64,000 bases of DNA from Flavilitoribacter nigricans DSM 23189 = NBRC 102662 (GCF_002646595.1 NZ_PDUD01000001.1:1-64000), one strand, 5' to 3'. Counted from the first letter of the stretch, positions 45,412 through 54,426 are shown. Notes: generated by a model not told the origin, from the letters alone. Program-made: numbers and translations.

Positions 45412-46023
45412 TTAGTGCCTGCTCATCCACAGGAGAGCAGCAACAATAAAGAGGACTGGCCATAACCATTCTTTGGATCCTAATAGGGTGCGTAATTGGG
45501 CAATTGCGGTCTTAGACCTCGTTTTCACGGTGCCCAGGGGAATGTTAAGTGCTTCAGCCGCCTCCTTTTGGGTAAAGCCCTGTAAGTAGAGCAGATCGAT
45601 CAGGCGACTGTATTTTTCTTCCAGGCTGTTGACCACTTTGAGGAGGCCGACATCCCGAATTTCCATTTCTTCTGAGAGGCGATCATTTTCATATACGGTC
45701 CTGTCCAGGGAAATGGTTTTCCGGTTCTCCTTAAATTTTACCGTCCTGATCTTGTCAATTGCCGTGTAACGGGCAATATTTACCAACCAGGTAAAAAGCC
45801 TTCCCTTGTCTGCGTTGTAGCTATCTGCATTTTTCCAAACCTTTACAAAGGTGTCTTGCATGACGTCTTCCGCTACTTCTTGTGCGTGTACTATACTCAG
45901 CACTACCCCAAACAGCGCGTCGCCGTATTTATCCAGCATGGGCTGAATGGCGCGCCGCCTGTTGGTATGCAAAAGAGTGATCAACTCCTCGTCCGACATT
46001 GTTCTTTTTTCTTTTATGGACAT
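45412..46023 (-). CDS. ECF-type RNA polymerase sigma factor
   Basis: A 203-residue sigma-70 factor of the extracytoplasmic-function class. Region 2 has DALFGVVLSIVHAQEVAEDVMQDTFVKVWKNA and LFTWLVNIARYTAIDKIR; region 4 has LLYLQGFTQKEAAEALNIPLGTVKTRSKTAIAQLR. Unusually, the last ~18 residues (WLWPVLFIVAALLWMSRH) form a hydrophobic membrane-like tail. A second start at 45999 (MSDEELITLL) with an A-rich upstream stretch is possible. It is paired with the anti-sigma gene downstream. Confidence 0.93.
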   Translation of the reverse strand: MSIKEKRTMSDEELITLLHTNRRRAIQPMLDKYGDALFGVVLSIVHAQEVAEDVMQDTFVKVWKNADSYNADKGRLFTWLVNIARYTAIDKIRTVKFKENRKTISLDRTVYENDRLSEEMEIRDVGLLKVVNSLEEKYSRLIDLLYLQGFTQKEAAEALNIPLGTVKTRSKTAIAQLRTLLGSKEWLWPVLFIVAALLWMSRH

Positions 46024-46616
46024 CGATATGTGGGTTCTTGTCTTTACACAGAATTAAAGTCAACACAACATGACGCTTGGACAATAGTTCAGAACTGTAA
46101 AAACGAAACTTTGTTTCGATGATGTACCTGAATAGTTGGATTATCCTGGCTACCGTCTGCAAGCCAAATTACAGATCAGAAAACCCGGTAATAAACACTG
46201 ATGGTGAATTGGATTACTTGTTGAAAATGGCTCAGTGTCAGAAAGATTTTATGGAGCTCAACTCAAAAGTAGTTTTTTTTTGAAAAACAAGCCCCATAGA
46301 AATCCAATCAAATTTAAATTCCCGTAAATATTTGGAAAGGCGACCGGTAAAAGGCCGAAACAAGCTCCGGAAAGCACCAGGGAATGGGATTCGCCATCCT
46401 TCCGTAAAGTGAGTGCATAGTCATCGCCAGCAAATACCCCGAATTTTCTAACTCAATTCGTACTGCCCGGTTGTACACCACCGGGAGTCCGGGGATCCAT
46501 TGTTTACAATCTAACCAAGCGGGATCCGGGAGGCTTTCCCCCAGATCTTACATTGGTACATCCATCATTATTCCAAGGGACCTCATTTACTTAGCTATTA
46601 AACTTTGGATCCTTTA

Positions 46617-46655
46617 CGCCCGTTCGTCTGTTTCAGATGAATGGGCTTTTTTATT
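46617..46655 (+). terminator. orphan plus-strand intrinsic terminator
   Basis: A 13-bp stem (GCCCGTTCGTCTG with CAGATGAATGGGC, two G-U pairs) followed by a T-run. No plus-strand gene precedes it for several hundred bases, so it may end an unknown small RNA or a lost gene. Confidence 0.75.
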
Positions 46656-46772
46656 GCGCTGTACTACCGGACTCTTCCCCGTAAAATTTCGGTTGCCCCT
46701 ACAAGCGATTCCACCGCCGAACCGTTTGTCACTGTAATTTCAAAAATCTCCAGCTGCACAACATTACTTTTC

Positions 46773-46780
46773 TACCTTTG
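46773..46780 (+). promoter_or_regulatory. -7 element (TACCTTTG) of the UbiD-like gene
   Basis: Exact TAnnTTTG match 24 bp before the start codon. No clear -33 TTTG at 19 bp upstream. Confidence 0.5.
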
Positions 46781-46804
46781 TTACCTTCTGACAAAATTTA
46801 ATCT

Positions 46805-48631
46805 ATGAGTTACCGGAGTTTGAGTGACTGCGTAAAAGACCTGGAACGGAACGGACATCTGATCCGCATTAGATCGGAGGTGGATCCGGACCTGGAGGTG
46901 GCAGAAATTCACCGAAGAGTGTATGACAAAGGCGGGCCGGCCATCCTGTTCGAAAAGATCAAGGGGAGCCCATTTCCCGGCCTGTCCAATCTTTACGGCA
47001 CCTTTGAACGGACGGATTTCATCTTCCGGAAAACTTTTGATAAGGTGCAGAAGGTGATCGAACTCAAAGCCGATCCTACCAACTTTCTGCGTAATCCCCT
47101 GCGGTACCTGAGTGCGCCTTTTACGGCCCTGACCGCCCTGCCGGCAAAAAGCTGGGGCAAAGCACCGGTCACGTACGGGCGCACCACGATCGATCAGCTC
47201 CCGCAGATAAAAAGCTGGCCGATGGACGGCGGAGCCTTTGTCACCCTGCCGCAGGTCTTTACGCTGCCTCCGGGCAGCCGGAAGATCATGGAGAGCAATC
47301 TCGGTATGTACCGGATCCAGCTTTCCGGCAATGAGTATATTCCCAATGAAGAGATCGGCCTGCACTACCAGATCCACCGCGGCATCGGCATTCACCACAC
47401 GCAGTACAATCAAAGTGATGAACCCTTTCGCTGCTCCATTTTTGTGGGTGGGCCACCGGCCCACGCCTTCTGTGCGATCATGCCCTTACCGGAGGGCCTA
47501 AGTGAATTGACCTTTGCCGGCATGTTGGCCGGACGGAGGTTCCGCTACAAAGAGGAGAACGGACATTATCTGTCCAGCGACGCGGATTTCGTGATCACCG
47601 GGACCATCCGGAAACACGCTAAAAAACCGGAAGGCCCGTTTGGTGATCATCTAGGATATTACAGTCTGGAACACGATTTCCCGGTGATGGAGGTCGAAAA
47701 CGTATATTACCGCAAGGACGCGATCTGGCACTTTACCGTCGTGGGTCGGCCGCCGCAGGAAGATTCCAGTTTTGGTTATATGATCCACAAACTGGTCAAG
47801 CAACTGACGCCCCAAGAATTTCCCGGCATCCGGTCCATCAATGCCGTCGATGCTGCGGGCGTGCACCCCTTACTACTGGCCATTGGCAGCGAACGCTATA
47901 TGCCGTTCCGGGAAAAACAGCCGGAGGAGATCCTGACCCAGGCGAACCGGATACTGGGTTCCGGGCAGACTTCACTCGCCAAGTTCCTGATCATTGCAGC
48001 CGATGAGGATGATCCCCAACTTACTACCCACCGGATCGACGACTTCTTCCGTCATGTCCTGGAACGGGTCGACTGGACGCGCGATCTGCACTTCTACACG
48101 AAAACGACCATCGATACGCTGGATTATTCCGGATCGGGCTGGAATGCCGGTTCCAAGGTGGTCATCGCCTGCCGGGGAGAAGCGCGGCGGAAGCTGCGGC
48201 ACGAATTGCCGACCAATTTCAGTCTGCCCGATCGTTTTGCCGAACCCCGTTTTGCGCAGCCCGGCATTCTGGCCATCCGCAGCCCTAAATTTACCGGAGC
48301 GGATTCCTATGCCGACGGCAGGGAACTTGCACACCACCTTGAGCGTTATGACCTAGAAGATATCCCACTGATATTGATGGTTGACGATGCTGAGTTTGTA
48401 AGTGCAAACCTGAACAACTTTCTTTGGGTTACCTTTACCCGGGCGAACCCTTCCCATGATCTGCACGGAGTTCGCGCTTTTACGGAGTTTAAACACTGGG
48501 GCTGCCGCGGACCACTGATCATTGATGCCCGCATCAAGCCGCACCACGCTCCGCCTTTGGTCTCCGATCCGGCGGTTGTAAAAAAAGTAGACAAATTGTT
48601 TAGCAAAGGCGGAGAATTAGCTCATATTTAG
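46805..48631 (+). CDS. UbiD-family decarboxylase (menaquinone/ubiquinone type)
   Basis: A 608-residue decarboxylase of the UbiD family, which uses prenylated FMN made by UbiX. Typical parts are SLSDCVKDLERNGHLIRI, then LYGTFERTDFIF, and PEGPFGDHLGYYSLEHDFPVMEV, which carries the region of active-site Glu/Asp residues. Bacteroidota copies are usually assigned to the menaquinone pathway; aryl-acid decarboxylation is possible. No UbiX partner is in the window. Its long N-terminal domain is intact. Confidence 0.9.
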   Translation: MSYRSLSDCVKDLERNGHLIRIRSEVDPDLEVAEIHRRVYDKGGPAILFEKIKGSPFPGLSNLYGTFERTDFIFRKTFDKVQKVIELKADPTNFLRNPLRYLSAPFTALTALPAKSWGKAPVTYGRTTIDQLPQIKSWPMDGGAFVTLPQVFTLPPGSRKIMESNLGMYRIQLSGNEYIPNEEIGLHYQIHRGIGIHHTQYNQSDEPFRCSIFVGGPPAHAFCAIMPLPEGLSELTFAGMLAGRRFRYKEENGHYLSSDADFVITGTIRKHAKKPEGPFGDHLGYYSLEHDFPVMEVENVYYRKDAIWHFTVVGRPPQEDSSFGYMIHKLVKQLTPQEFPGIRSINAVDAAGVHPLLLAIGSERYMPFREKQPEEILTQANRILGSGQTSLAKFLIIAADEDDPQLTTHRIDDFFRHVLERVDWTRDLHFYTKTTIDTLDYSGSGWNAGSKVVIACRGEARRKLRHELPTNFSLPDRFAEPRFAQPGILAIRSPKFTGADSYADGRELAHHLERYDLEDIPLILMVDDAEFVSANLNNFLWVTFTRANPSHDLHGVRAFTEFKHWGCRGPLIIDARIKPHHAPPLVSDPAVVKKVDKLFSKGGELAHI

Positions 48632-48642
48632 TGCTTAAATTT

Positions 48643-48650
48643 TAATTTTG
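48643..48650 (+). promoter_or_regulatory. -7 element (TAATTTTG) of the ATE-like gene
   Basis: Exact TAnnTTTG match 36 bp before the start codon at 48687, just after the UbiD-like stop. No -33 match. Confidence 0.4.
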
Positions 48651-48686
48651 CTTTTATCTCGACATCCCTAAAATACTCTTTTCCGA

Positions 48687-49775
48687 ATGATTCCCATGTT
48701 TGCCGATAAGCATTATCCATCCGAAAACCTGGCCCCGGAAGCACTTGATGCTTACCTGGCCAAGGGATGGTATCGTATGGGGCAAACGATCTTTACCACG
48801 CATTTCCTCTGTTTCCAGCAACATTTCTATTCCGCGATCTGGGTACGGCTGGATCTGGAAGAATATAACTTTCGCAAAAGTATCCGGAAGATCATGCGCC
48901 GGAACAACCGCGAGTTCCGGCACGTGTTTCGCTCCGGTAAGATCGATCGGGAAAAAGAACGACTGTACCAGCGCTACCGCCGGTCCTTTTCGGGCATGCT
49001 GGCTCCCAGTCTGAAGGATTCACTCCTCGATGGCGAAGAGAAGAATATCTACCATTCTATCGAAGTCAGCATCTACGATGGAGACCGCCTCATCGCATTC
49101 AGCTTTTTCGATCTGGGCAAGAACAGTTCGGCCAGCATTCTGGGCGTTTACGATCCCGAATACGATCGCTACAGCCTCGGTTTCTACACCATGCTGCTGG
49201 AACTCCAGTACTGTATGGACCTGGGTCTGAAATATTACTATCCCGGCTATGTGGTGCCGGGTTATCCGCGCTTCGATTATAAGTTGCGGATCGGCGAGGT
49301 GGATTATTACGATCTGTACAGCAATACCTGGCTGCCTTTCACCGAATTACAGCCCGAAGACATTCCCATCACCCGGATGGAACAGGAACTCAGCAATCTC
49401 AAAAGGATGCTGAATAAATACAATATTCCCAGCCAGTTAAAGTACTATCCCTTATTCGAATCCAACCTGTTCGGATTCTGGCAGGCGCCCTATTTCGATT
49501 ATCCGATCTTGTTACACTGCTTCCCTCAGAAAGTGGCCAACCGTTTCATCATGGGCGTTTACGACGTGCGCAACCAGTGTTTTCACCTGCTGCAATGCAG
49601 CCTGCTGGAAGATTTTCAGTTCTTCTTCAATGAATCCTATATTCAATCTTTTGATCCCCGGCGCTTCTTCACCGAATTACTGGTGATCAATCGCTACATC
49701 AAGACTGCGGATTCTGCCAAGGAGATCGTGGAATTCATCCTGGAGAACGTACGGGTTCGCAATGCGGAAGACTAA
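48687..49775 (+). CDS. arginyl-tRNA-protein transferase-like protein (short form)
   Basis: A 362-residue protein. The middle resembles the C-terminal (ATE_C, GNAT-fold) half of aminoacyl-tRNA-protein transferases: LYQRYRRSFSGMLAPS, VSIYDGDRLIAFSFFDLGKNSSASILGVYDPEY, then LQYCMDLGLKYYYPGYVVPGYPRFDYKLRIG. The cysteine-rich N-terminal ATE_N domain of true Ate1 enzymes seems absent. Such enzymes attach Arg or Leu to protein N-termini in degradation signalling; whether this one does is not shown. The C-terminal ~120 residues have no match I know. Confidence 0.75.
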   Translation: MIPMFADKHYPSENLAPEALDAYLAKGWYRMGQTIFTTHFLCFQQHFYSAIWVRLDLEEYNFRKSIRKIMRRNNREFRHVFRSGKIDREKERLYQRYRRSFSGMLAPSLKDSLLDGEEKNIYHSIEVSIYDGDRLIAFSFFDLGKNSSASILGVYDPEYDRYSLGFYTMLLELQYCMDLGLKYYYPGYVVPGYPRFDYKLRIGEVDYYDLYSNTWLPFTELQPEDIPITRMEQELSNLKRMLNKYNIPSQLKYYPLFESNLFGFWQAPYFDYPILLHCFPQKVANRFIMGVYDVRNQCFHLLQCSLLEDFQFFFNESYIQSFDPRRFFTELLVINRYIKTADSAKEIVEFILENVRVRNAED

Positions 49776-49976
49776 AGAAGGGGACCGACCTCGTTCAGTC
49801 CGACAAAAATTCCGGGCCCGTTAAACATCCTTACGTACGTATTGTTGTTTAGAGTGCAAGATGCCCAAACGCTTAAGGCGACCGGAATGCCTGGCTGACC
49901 AACTTATCTACCCACCTATACCCTCTTTGTTTTATCTGGATCCGTACAAGTTTTGTTATTCCAATTCACACTAAAC

Positions 49977-51365
49977 ATGAAAAAGTACCTCATTTTCGCT
50001 TTCCTGGTCCTATTGATCGCGTGCAATACCTATAAGTCTCCTGATTACTCTTACGATAAGGATATCCCCTGGAAGGTCAAACAGATCGAAGCCGGCCCCC
50101 AGCAAACCGACGGAGATGCGCAGGCCGGACTGGATTACCTGATCTACGGCGACTATCTGGGTTCCGGTGTCCCCTACGAACTGTACGAAAAAAGAGCCAG
50201 TAACAAACCGGACACGGTATTCCGCCGCGAAGGAGATAATGCCCGGGTCAATTATGCCTTCACCGCATTCACCGCTCAGAACGGAGCCCGCGTGGTCAAC
50301 GGCAATTGCTTTACCTGCCACGCCGGAGAGATCGACGGTGAATTGATCGTAGGGCTGGGTAACAGCTTTTCCGATTACCGGCGAAATATGACTACCGCGG
50401 CAAAAATGGTCAACTTCGGCATGAAGCTGAAGTATAAGAAGGATGACGAAGAAATGGTCGCTTTTGGGGATTTCGGCAAATATTTCCGCGCCATGGCGCC
50501 CCGCGTCCAGACCAATCAGCCCGGTGTCAATCCGGCAGCCCGTCTAGCGGAAGCCTGTATGATGCACCGCGATCCGAAAGACCTCACCTATCGGGATGAA
50601 CCGCAGTACGAGGTGGGCGAGTACAACATTGCGTCGGACGTTCCACCACTCTGGAACGTTGCCAAAAAGAACGCCCTCTACTACAATGCCGTCGGTAGAG
50701 GGGATTTCACCAAATTGCTTTTCCAGGCTTCGGTACTGGGTATCCCGGACAGTGCTGCGGCCCGATCCGCCGTTTCCAATTTCAAAGACGTCTACGCCTG
50801 GCTCTGCTCATTGGAACCGCCGGCCTATCCCCGCTCCGTTAATCAGGATTTGGCCGCCAAGGGGAAACTGCTCTTTGAAGATAGGTGTAGTAAGTGCCAC
50901 GGTACCTACGGTGAGAATGAGACCTATCCCAATAAAGTGATCGCCCTGGATATTATCGATACCGATCCGCTGTACGCCGCCTACGGGTACGAATCGGGTA
51001 TTATCGACTGGTATAACGACAGTTGGTTTTCCAATTCCTACCCCCGTTCCTATTTTGAACCGGAAATGGGATACATCGCTCCTCCGCTGGATGGCATCTG
51101 GGCTACGGCCCCCTATTTGCACAACGGATCCGTACCGACCCTGGATGACCTGCTCAATAGCAAACAACGCCCGGCCTACTGGGCGAAACAGCGAAAATAT
51201 GATTACGAAAAGGTGGGTTGGAGCTATGCCGTTGCCGAGGATGGGAAGGGAGACTGGACTTATGATACAACTTTGCCGGCCTACAGCAATAAAGGCCACG
51301 ATTTCGGCGATAAATTAGATAATGACGAGCGAAAGGCCGTCGTTGAATATTTAAAAACGCTGTAG
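49977..51365 (+). CDS. di-haem c-type cytochrome lipoprotein
   Basis: About 462 residues from ATG at 49977 (MKKYLIFAFLVLLIAC); an upstream in-frame start at 49953 would precede the signal. Lipobox LIAC (Cys16). Two haem sites: CFTCH (111-115) and CSKCH (about 305). The layout, with a large domain between and PYLHNGSVPTLDDLL near the end, resembles the peroxidase/RoxA-like di-haem superfamily. It is placed in the periplasm and lipid-anchored. The next two genes also encode c-type haem proteins, so they probably work together. Confidence 0.9.
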   Translation: MKKYLIFAFLVLLIACNTYKSPDYSYDKDIPWKVKQIEAGPQQTDGDAQAGLDYLIYGDYLGSGVPYELYEKRASNKPDTVFRREGDNARVNYAFTAFTAQNGARVVNGNCFTCHAGEIDGELIVGLGNSFSDYRRNMTTAAKMVNFGMKLKYKKDDEEMVAFGDFGKYFRAMAPRVQTNQPGVNPAARLAEACMMHRDPKDLTYRDEPQYEVGEYNIASDVPPLWNVAKKNALYYNAVGRGDFTKLLFQASVLGIPDSAAARSAVSNFKDVYAWLCSLEPPAYPRSVNQDLAAKGKLLFEDRCSKCHGTYGENETYPNKVIALDIIDTDPLYAAYGYESGIIDWYNDSWFSNSYPRSYFEPEMGYIAPPLDGIWATAPYLHNGSVPTLDDLLNSKQRPAYWAKQRKYDYEKVGWSYAVAEDGKGDWTYDTTLPAYSNKGHDFGDKLDNDERKAVVEYLKTL

Positions 51366-51406
51366 TTTTGCTACATTGCGTATCGAAAAATCTAACCGTC
51401 TTTATT

Positions 51407-51817
51407 ATGAAGCGATTCTGGATGTTCTCTCCCGTTTTACTCCTAACCTTATTATTTCTGGGGCAAAATGATCTGCCCACTGTTAGCTCCCCGGCTTCTG
51501 AATCCGGGACCGTCCGGTTGGATACCATCCAGTATCCGGCTAAGGTGAAAGCCGTCATTGATGCCAAATGCTACGACTGTCACAGTGAAAAAGGCGACGA
51601 CGAAGATGCCAAAGAAGAACTCCTCTGGGATAATCTCAACAAGTTGAGTAAAATGGATCAGTTGTTCTCCATGGATGCGATCATCGAATCCATCGAGGAT
51701 GGAGAAATGCCGCCCGAAGATCACATCAAGAAACATCCGGAGGCAGCGCTGAGTAAAGAAGAAGCCAAACTCCTGACCGAGTGGGCCGATGCAATCGCAT
51801 CAAAACTTATGGAATAA
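51407..51817 (+). CDS. small single-haem c-type protein (haem-binding domain)
   Basis: About 136 residues from ATG at 51407 (MKRFWMFSPVLLLTLLFLG); the frame is open earlier from 51368, but that start would put extra residues before the signal. One haem site CYDCH (Cys55-His59), followed by an acidic stretch (SEKGDDEDAKEELLWDN), then EDGEMPPEDH, a motif of the Haem_bd family. It follows the di-haem cytochrome by 41 bp. Its stop overlaps the next start by 1 nt (TAATG). Confidence 0.9.
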   Translation: MKRFWMFSPVLLLTLLFLGQNDLPTVSSPASESGTVRLDTIQYPAKVKAVIDAKCYDCHSEKGDDEDAKEELLWDNLNKLSKMDQLFSMDAIIESIEDGEMPPEDHIKKHPEAALSKEEAKLLTEWADAIASKLME

Positions 51818-52278
51818 TGAAAGTACTGAAGATTGTTGGCGGGCTGTTACTGGCCGCCCTGATCATTGCCCAGTTCGTAGCCCCCAAACCTCCCGCAAAT
51901 CAGGAGGAGAATCCGGGTGACCTGATCGAAAATGGCCTGGCCGAAGGGCAGGTAGCCCAATTATTGAAAAACTCCTGTTACGACTGTCATTCCAATCAGG
52001 TAAATTATCCCTGGTATTCCTACGTGGCGCCGGTTTCCATTCTGGTTCGCCACGATGTACTGGAAGGTAAAGAAGAACTGAATTTCTCCGAGTGGCAGGA
52101 TTACGATAAACGGCGAAAGCTGAGAAAATTAAAAGAGGTAGGAGAAGTACTGGAAGAAGATGAAATGCCGCTGGGCATTTACACCCTGATCCACCAGGGA
52201 GCCAAACTTTCCGACGCCGACAAGGAGTCGCTGATCGAATGGTCCGAAGACCTGATGAAGCGAACCATGGCGGAATAA
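51817..52278 (+). CDS. haem-binding domain protein, second copy
   Basis: About 153 residues from ATG at 51817. An N-terminal membrane segment (VGGLLLAALIIAQFV) precedes one haem site (CYDCHSN, Cys54-His58), then NYPWYSYVAPVSILVRHDVLEG and EDEMPLGIYTLIH. This matches the Haem_bd family of Bacteroidota. The 1-nt overlap with the preceding gene points to co-translation. It ends shortly before a strong terminator. Confidence 0.9.
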   Translation: MKVLKIVGGLLLAALIIAQFVAPKPPANQEENPGDLIENGLAEGQVAQLLKNSCYDCHSNQVNYPWYSYVAPVSILVRHDVLEGKEELNFSEWQDYDKRRKLRKLKEVGEVLEEDEMPLGIYTLIHQGAKLSDADKESLIEWSEDLMKRTMAE

Positions 52279-52292
52279 CTTCCGGGCTGAAT

Positions 52293-52337
52293 CGCCTTAT
52301 CCGACGGCATCAGGCGTCGGATAAGGCGCAGTTTTTA
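52293..52337 (+). terminator. terminator of the cytochrome operon
   Basis: Perfect 14-bp stem (CGCCTTATCCGACG with CGTCGGATAAGGCG), 8-nt loop, followed by CAGTTTTTAG on the plus strand. It lies between the convergent cytochrome and kelch genes. Confidence 0.85.
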
Positions 52338-52339
52338 GC

Positions 52340-53335
52340 TTATTTCAGATTATACACTTCCATTGTTTTCAGCTCCGGACTTCCGCCCCGGTTACCGCAA
52401 CCGGAAGCAACGATCAATTGTCCTTTGTACACAATAGCGCCGGTACCGTGCCGCCCCTGGATCATCGGCGACCAGCTTTCCCAACTTCCTTTCTTCGTAT
52501 TGAGCACTTCCATTTCCGAGTGTGCCAGTTGCTGATCTCCCGTCTCGCCGCCGAGTACAACGATCTTATTTTTTGGAACAGTGGCCAGGAATAATCCCGC
52601 CCGTTTGGTCGGTAGTTCTTCACTAATGGTAGACCAGGTCCCCTTTTTCAGATCGTAAACGTCGACTTTTCCTTCCAGATCGTTGAATACATTATCCGGT
52701 GCTGCCGACCGCCGGCCACCGACCAGGTATAATTTATGTTTCACCACTACCGCCTGGAAATGATCCCGGGCTCTCGGTGCATCGGGCAATTGCTCCCAGG
52801 TATTGGTTTGCGGATCGTACACATCCAGCCAGGTTTTGTGGTCACCGCGATGTCCGTCCTTGATCCCGCAGGCGATGTAGATCTTGTCTTTGTAGACGCT
52901 CAATCCGGCCGACCCTCGCCGCCGGTTTTCGGGTATGGTTGCGCCCTCTGACCATTCATCCGTTGCCGGATCGTAGATGATCACCTTCGGCAACGGGGTT
53001 TCGCCCGGATACTGACCGGTAAGGGCGCCGATGATATAGACCTTATCATTGTAAACTACCGGCTGGAAATGGTGGATCTCTACGGGAGGTTTTTGCCCCA
53101 GGGTCCAGGTCTGGCTTTGCGGATCGTAGATACTAACCGGCCGGATCCCCCGGCCTCCCAGCAGATAAAACTTTTCTCCAATACGGACGAATGCCGCTTC
53201 GTGTCTTTGCACCGGCTCACTGCCGTCCGCAGCGCTCAGACTTTCCCACTGACTGCCGGACTGGGCCGAACCTGTGTTTAAGCTCCAGCATAAACCAAAT
53301 ACCAGGAGGTATATCGGTAAGCAAATATTTTTCAT
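52340..53335 (-). CDS. secreted kelch-repeat protein (copy 1)
   Basis: A 331-residue exported protein with a signal peptide (about 1-24) and about six kelch blades. Each blade has the GG-then-Y/W pattern, such as KFYLLGGRGIRPVSIYDPQSQTW, KIYIACGIKDGHRGDHKTWLDVYDP and KLYLVGGRRS. Kelch propellers usually bind other molecules; some bacterial members (NanM) are sugar mutarotases. It is a close paralogue of the next gene upstream on the same strand. No catalytic residues are assigned. Confidence 0.92.
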   Translation of the reverse strand: MKNICLPIYLLVFGLCWSLNTGSAQSGSQWESLSAADGSEPVQRHEAAFVRIGEKFYLLGGRGIRPVSIYDPQSQTWTLGQKPPVEIHHFQPVVYNDKVYIIGALTGQYPGETPLPKVIIYDPATDEWSEGATIPENRRRGSAGLSVYKDKIYIACGIKDGHRGDHKTWLDVYDPQTNTWEQLPDAPRARDHFQAVVVKHKLYLVGGRRSAAPDNVFNDLEGKVDVYDLKKGTWSTISEELPTKRAGLFLATVPKNKIVVLGGETGDQQLAHSEMEVLNTKKGSWESWSPMIQGRHGTGAIVYKGQLIVASGCGNRGGSPELKTMEVYNLK

Positions 53336-53424
53336 GTTCTGTGATTTTTCGTGTAAAACTTAACTATACTCGACGCAAATTGGTTTGGATTCCCCAACTG
53401 CTTAGGTCAGTATATAGGTTGATT

Positions 53425-54426
53425 CTAATTTTTTTCAAAAACCTCCATGGTGGGCACTTCGGGAGCACCGCCTTTCTTCCCACAACCGGAAGCAACAAAG
53501 ATCTTGTTCCGGTATACAACGGCCCCGGTACCGTGCCGCCCCTGGACCATGGAAGCCCAGCGGCTCCACTCGTGGTTCTCCACATCCAGTACTTCGGTTT
53601 CGGAATGTGCCGCTTCCTGATCTCCGGTCTCACCGCCCAGTACGACTATTTGTTTTTTTCCGTACAGGGCCAGGTAATTTCCGGCCCGCGGTGTGGGCAG
53701 CGGTTCCTCCAGCGTGGACCAGCTTCCGGTGCGCAGATCAAACACATCCACGGCCGGTTCCAGATTGGCAAAAATGTCTTTTTCGGATTCCGAACGGCGA
53801 CCACCGATCAGGTAGATCCGACCTTTGGCGGCAATGGCCTGGAAGTGATCCCGGGCGTGCGGGGCGTCCGGCAGCTCCAGCCATTCTCCGGTACGAGGGT
53901 CAAAAACGTCCAGCCAGTTCTTATGATCTCCCCGGTGTCCGTCTTTGATACCGGCGGCGATATAGATCCGGTTGCGATACACCGTTACTCCGGTCGATCC
54001 CCGTAATCGGTGTGTTGGGATATCCGGACCTTTCGACCAGGCATCCAGCACTGGATCGTATATGAGGATATACGGCACCGGGGTTTCTCCCGGGTAGCCT
54101 CCGGTCAGCGCACCGATCACATAGATCTTGTTCCGATAATTGACCGGCTGAAAATGGTGGATCTCGATGGGAGGCGCGGCTCCTTCGGTCCAGGTATTTT
54201 TCCGGGCATCGTAGATACTGATGGGTTTGATACCCCGGCTGCCCATCAGGTAAAATCTGGACTTTACCCGCACGAAGGCCGCTTCGGTACGTTTGATTAG
54301 CGTACTTCCGTCGGACGAACCGGCAATTTCCCAGTTTCCGGTTTGTGACCATCCGGCCGGGCTGAATAGAAAAAATACGGGGAGGAAAAGGCAAAGCAAG
54401 CGAATGCCTACTCTATTATTTGACAT
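53425..54426 (-). CDS. secreted kelch-repeat protein (copy 2)
   Basis: About 333 residues from ATG at 54426 (MSNNRVGIRLLCLFLPVFFLFSPAGWSQ), which gives a signal peptide; the frame is open to 54456 but with a poorer start. Blade pattern and wording are nearly parallel to copy 1 (for example HHFQPVNYRNKIYVIGALTGGYPGETPVP). Tandem duplication is clear. A divergent Nudix-type regulator gene starts 88 bp upstream and may control it. Confidence 0.92.
   Translation of the reverse strand: MSNNRVGIRLLCLFLPVFFLFSPAGWSQTGNWEIAGSSDGSTLIKRTEAAFVRVKSRFYLMGSRGIKPISIYDARKNTWTEGAAPPIEIHHFQPVNYRNKIYVIGALTGGYPGETPVPYILIYDPVLDAWSKGPDIPTHRLRGSTGVTVYRNRIYIAAGIKDGHRGDHKNWLDVFDPRTGEWLELPDAPHARDHFQAIAAKGRIYLIGGRRSESEKDIFANLEPAVDVFDLRTGSWSTLEEPLPTPRAGNYLALYGKKQIVVLGGETGDQEAAHSETEVLDVENHEWSRWASMVQGRHGTGAVVYRNKIFVASGCGKKGGAPEVPTMEVFEKN

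Larger units (their letters stand above)
46024..46804. other. 781-bp gene-poor region
   Basis: Lies between the sigma factor (minus) and the UbiD gene (plus). I see no convincing gene. A minus-strand stretch at about 46290-46440 reads like protein (FAGDDYALTLRKDG, GACFGLLPVAF), but it seems broken by frame changes upstream and ends early, so it may be a decayed gene. It also holds an orphan plus-strand terminator (46617-46655) and a -7 element for the UbiD gene. A riboswitch match was looked for and not found. Confidence 0.5.

Noticed and set aside
46321-46560. Riboswitch (cobalamin-like) or RNase P/tmRNA-type RNA in the 46-kb gap
   Set aside because: Short local resemblances only; no box or conserved core could be matched.
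46471-46737. Plus-strand ORF (88 residues) in the 46-kb gap
   Set aside because: It runs through the hairpin-T terminator and reads as low-quality sequence.
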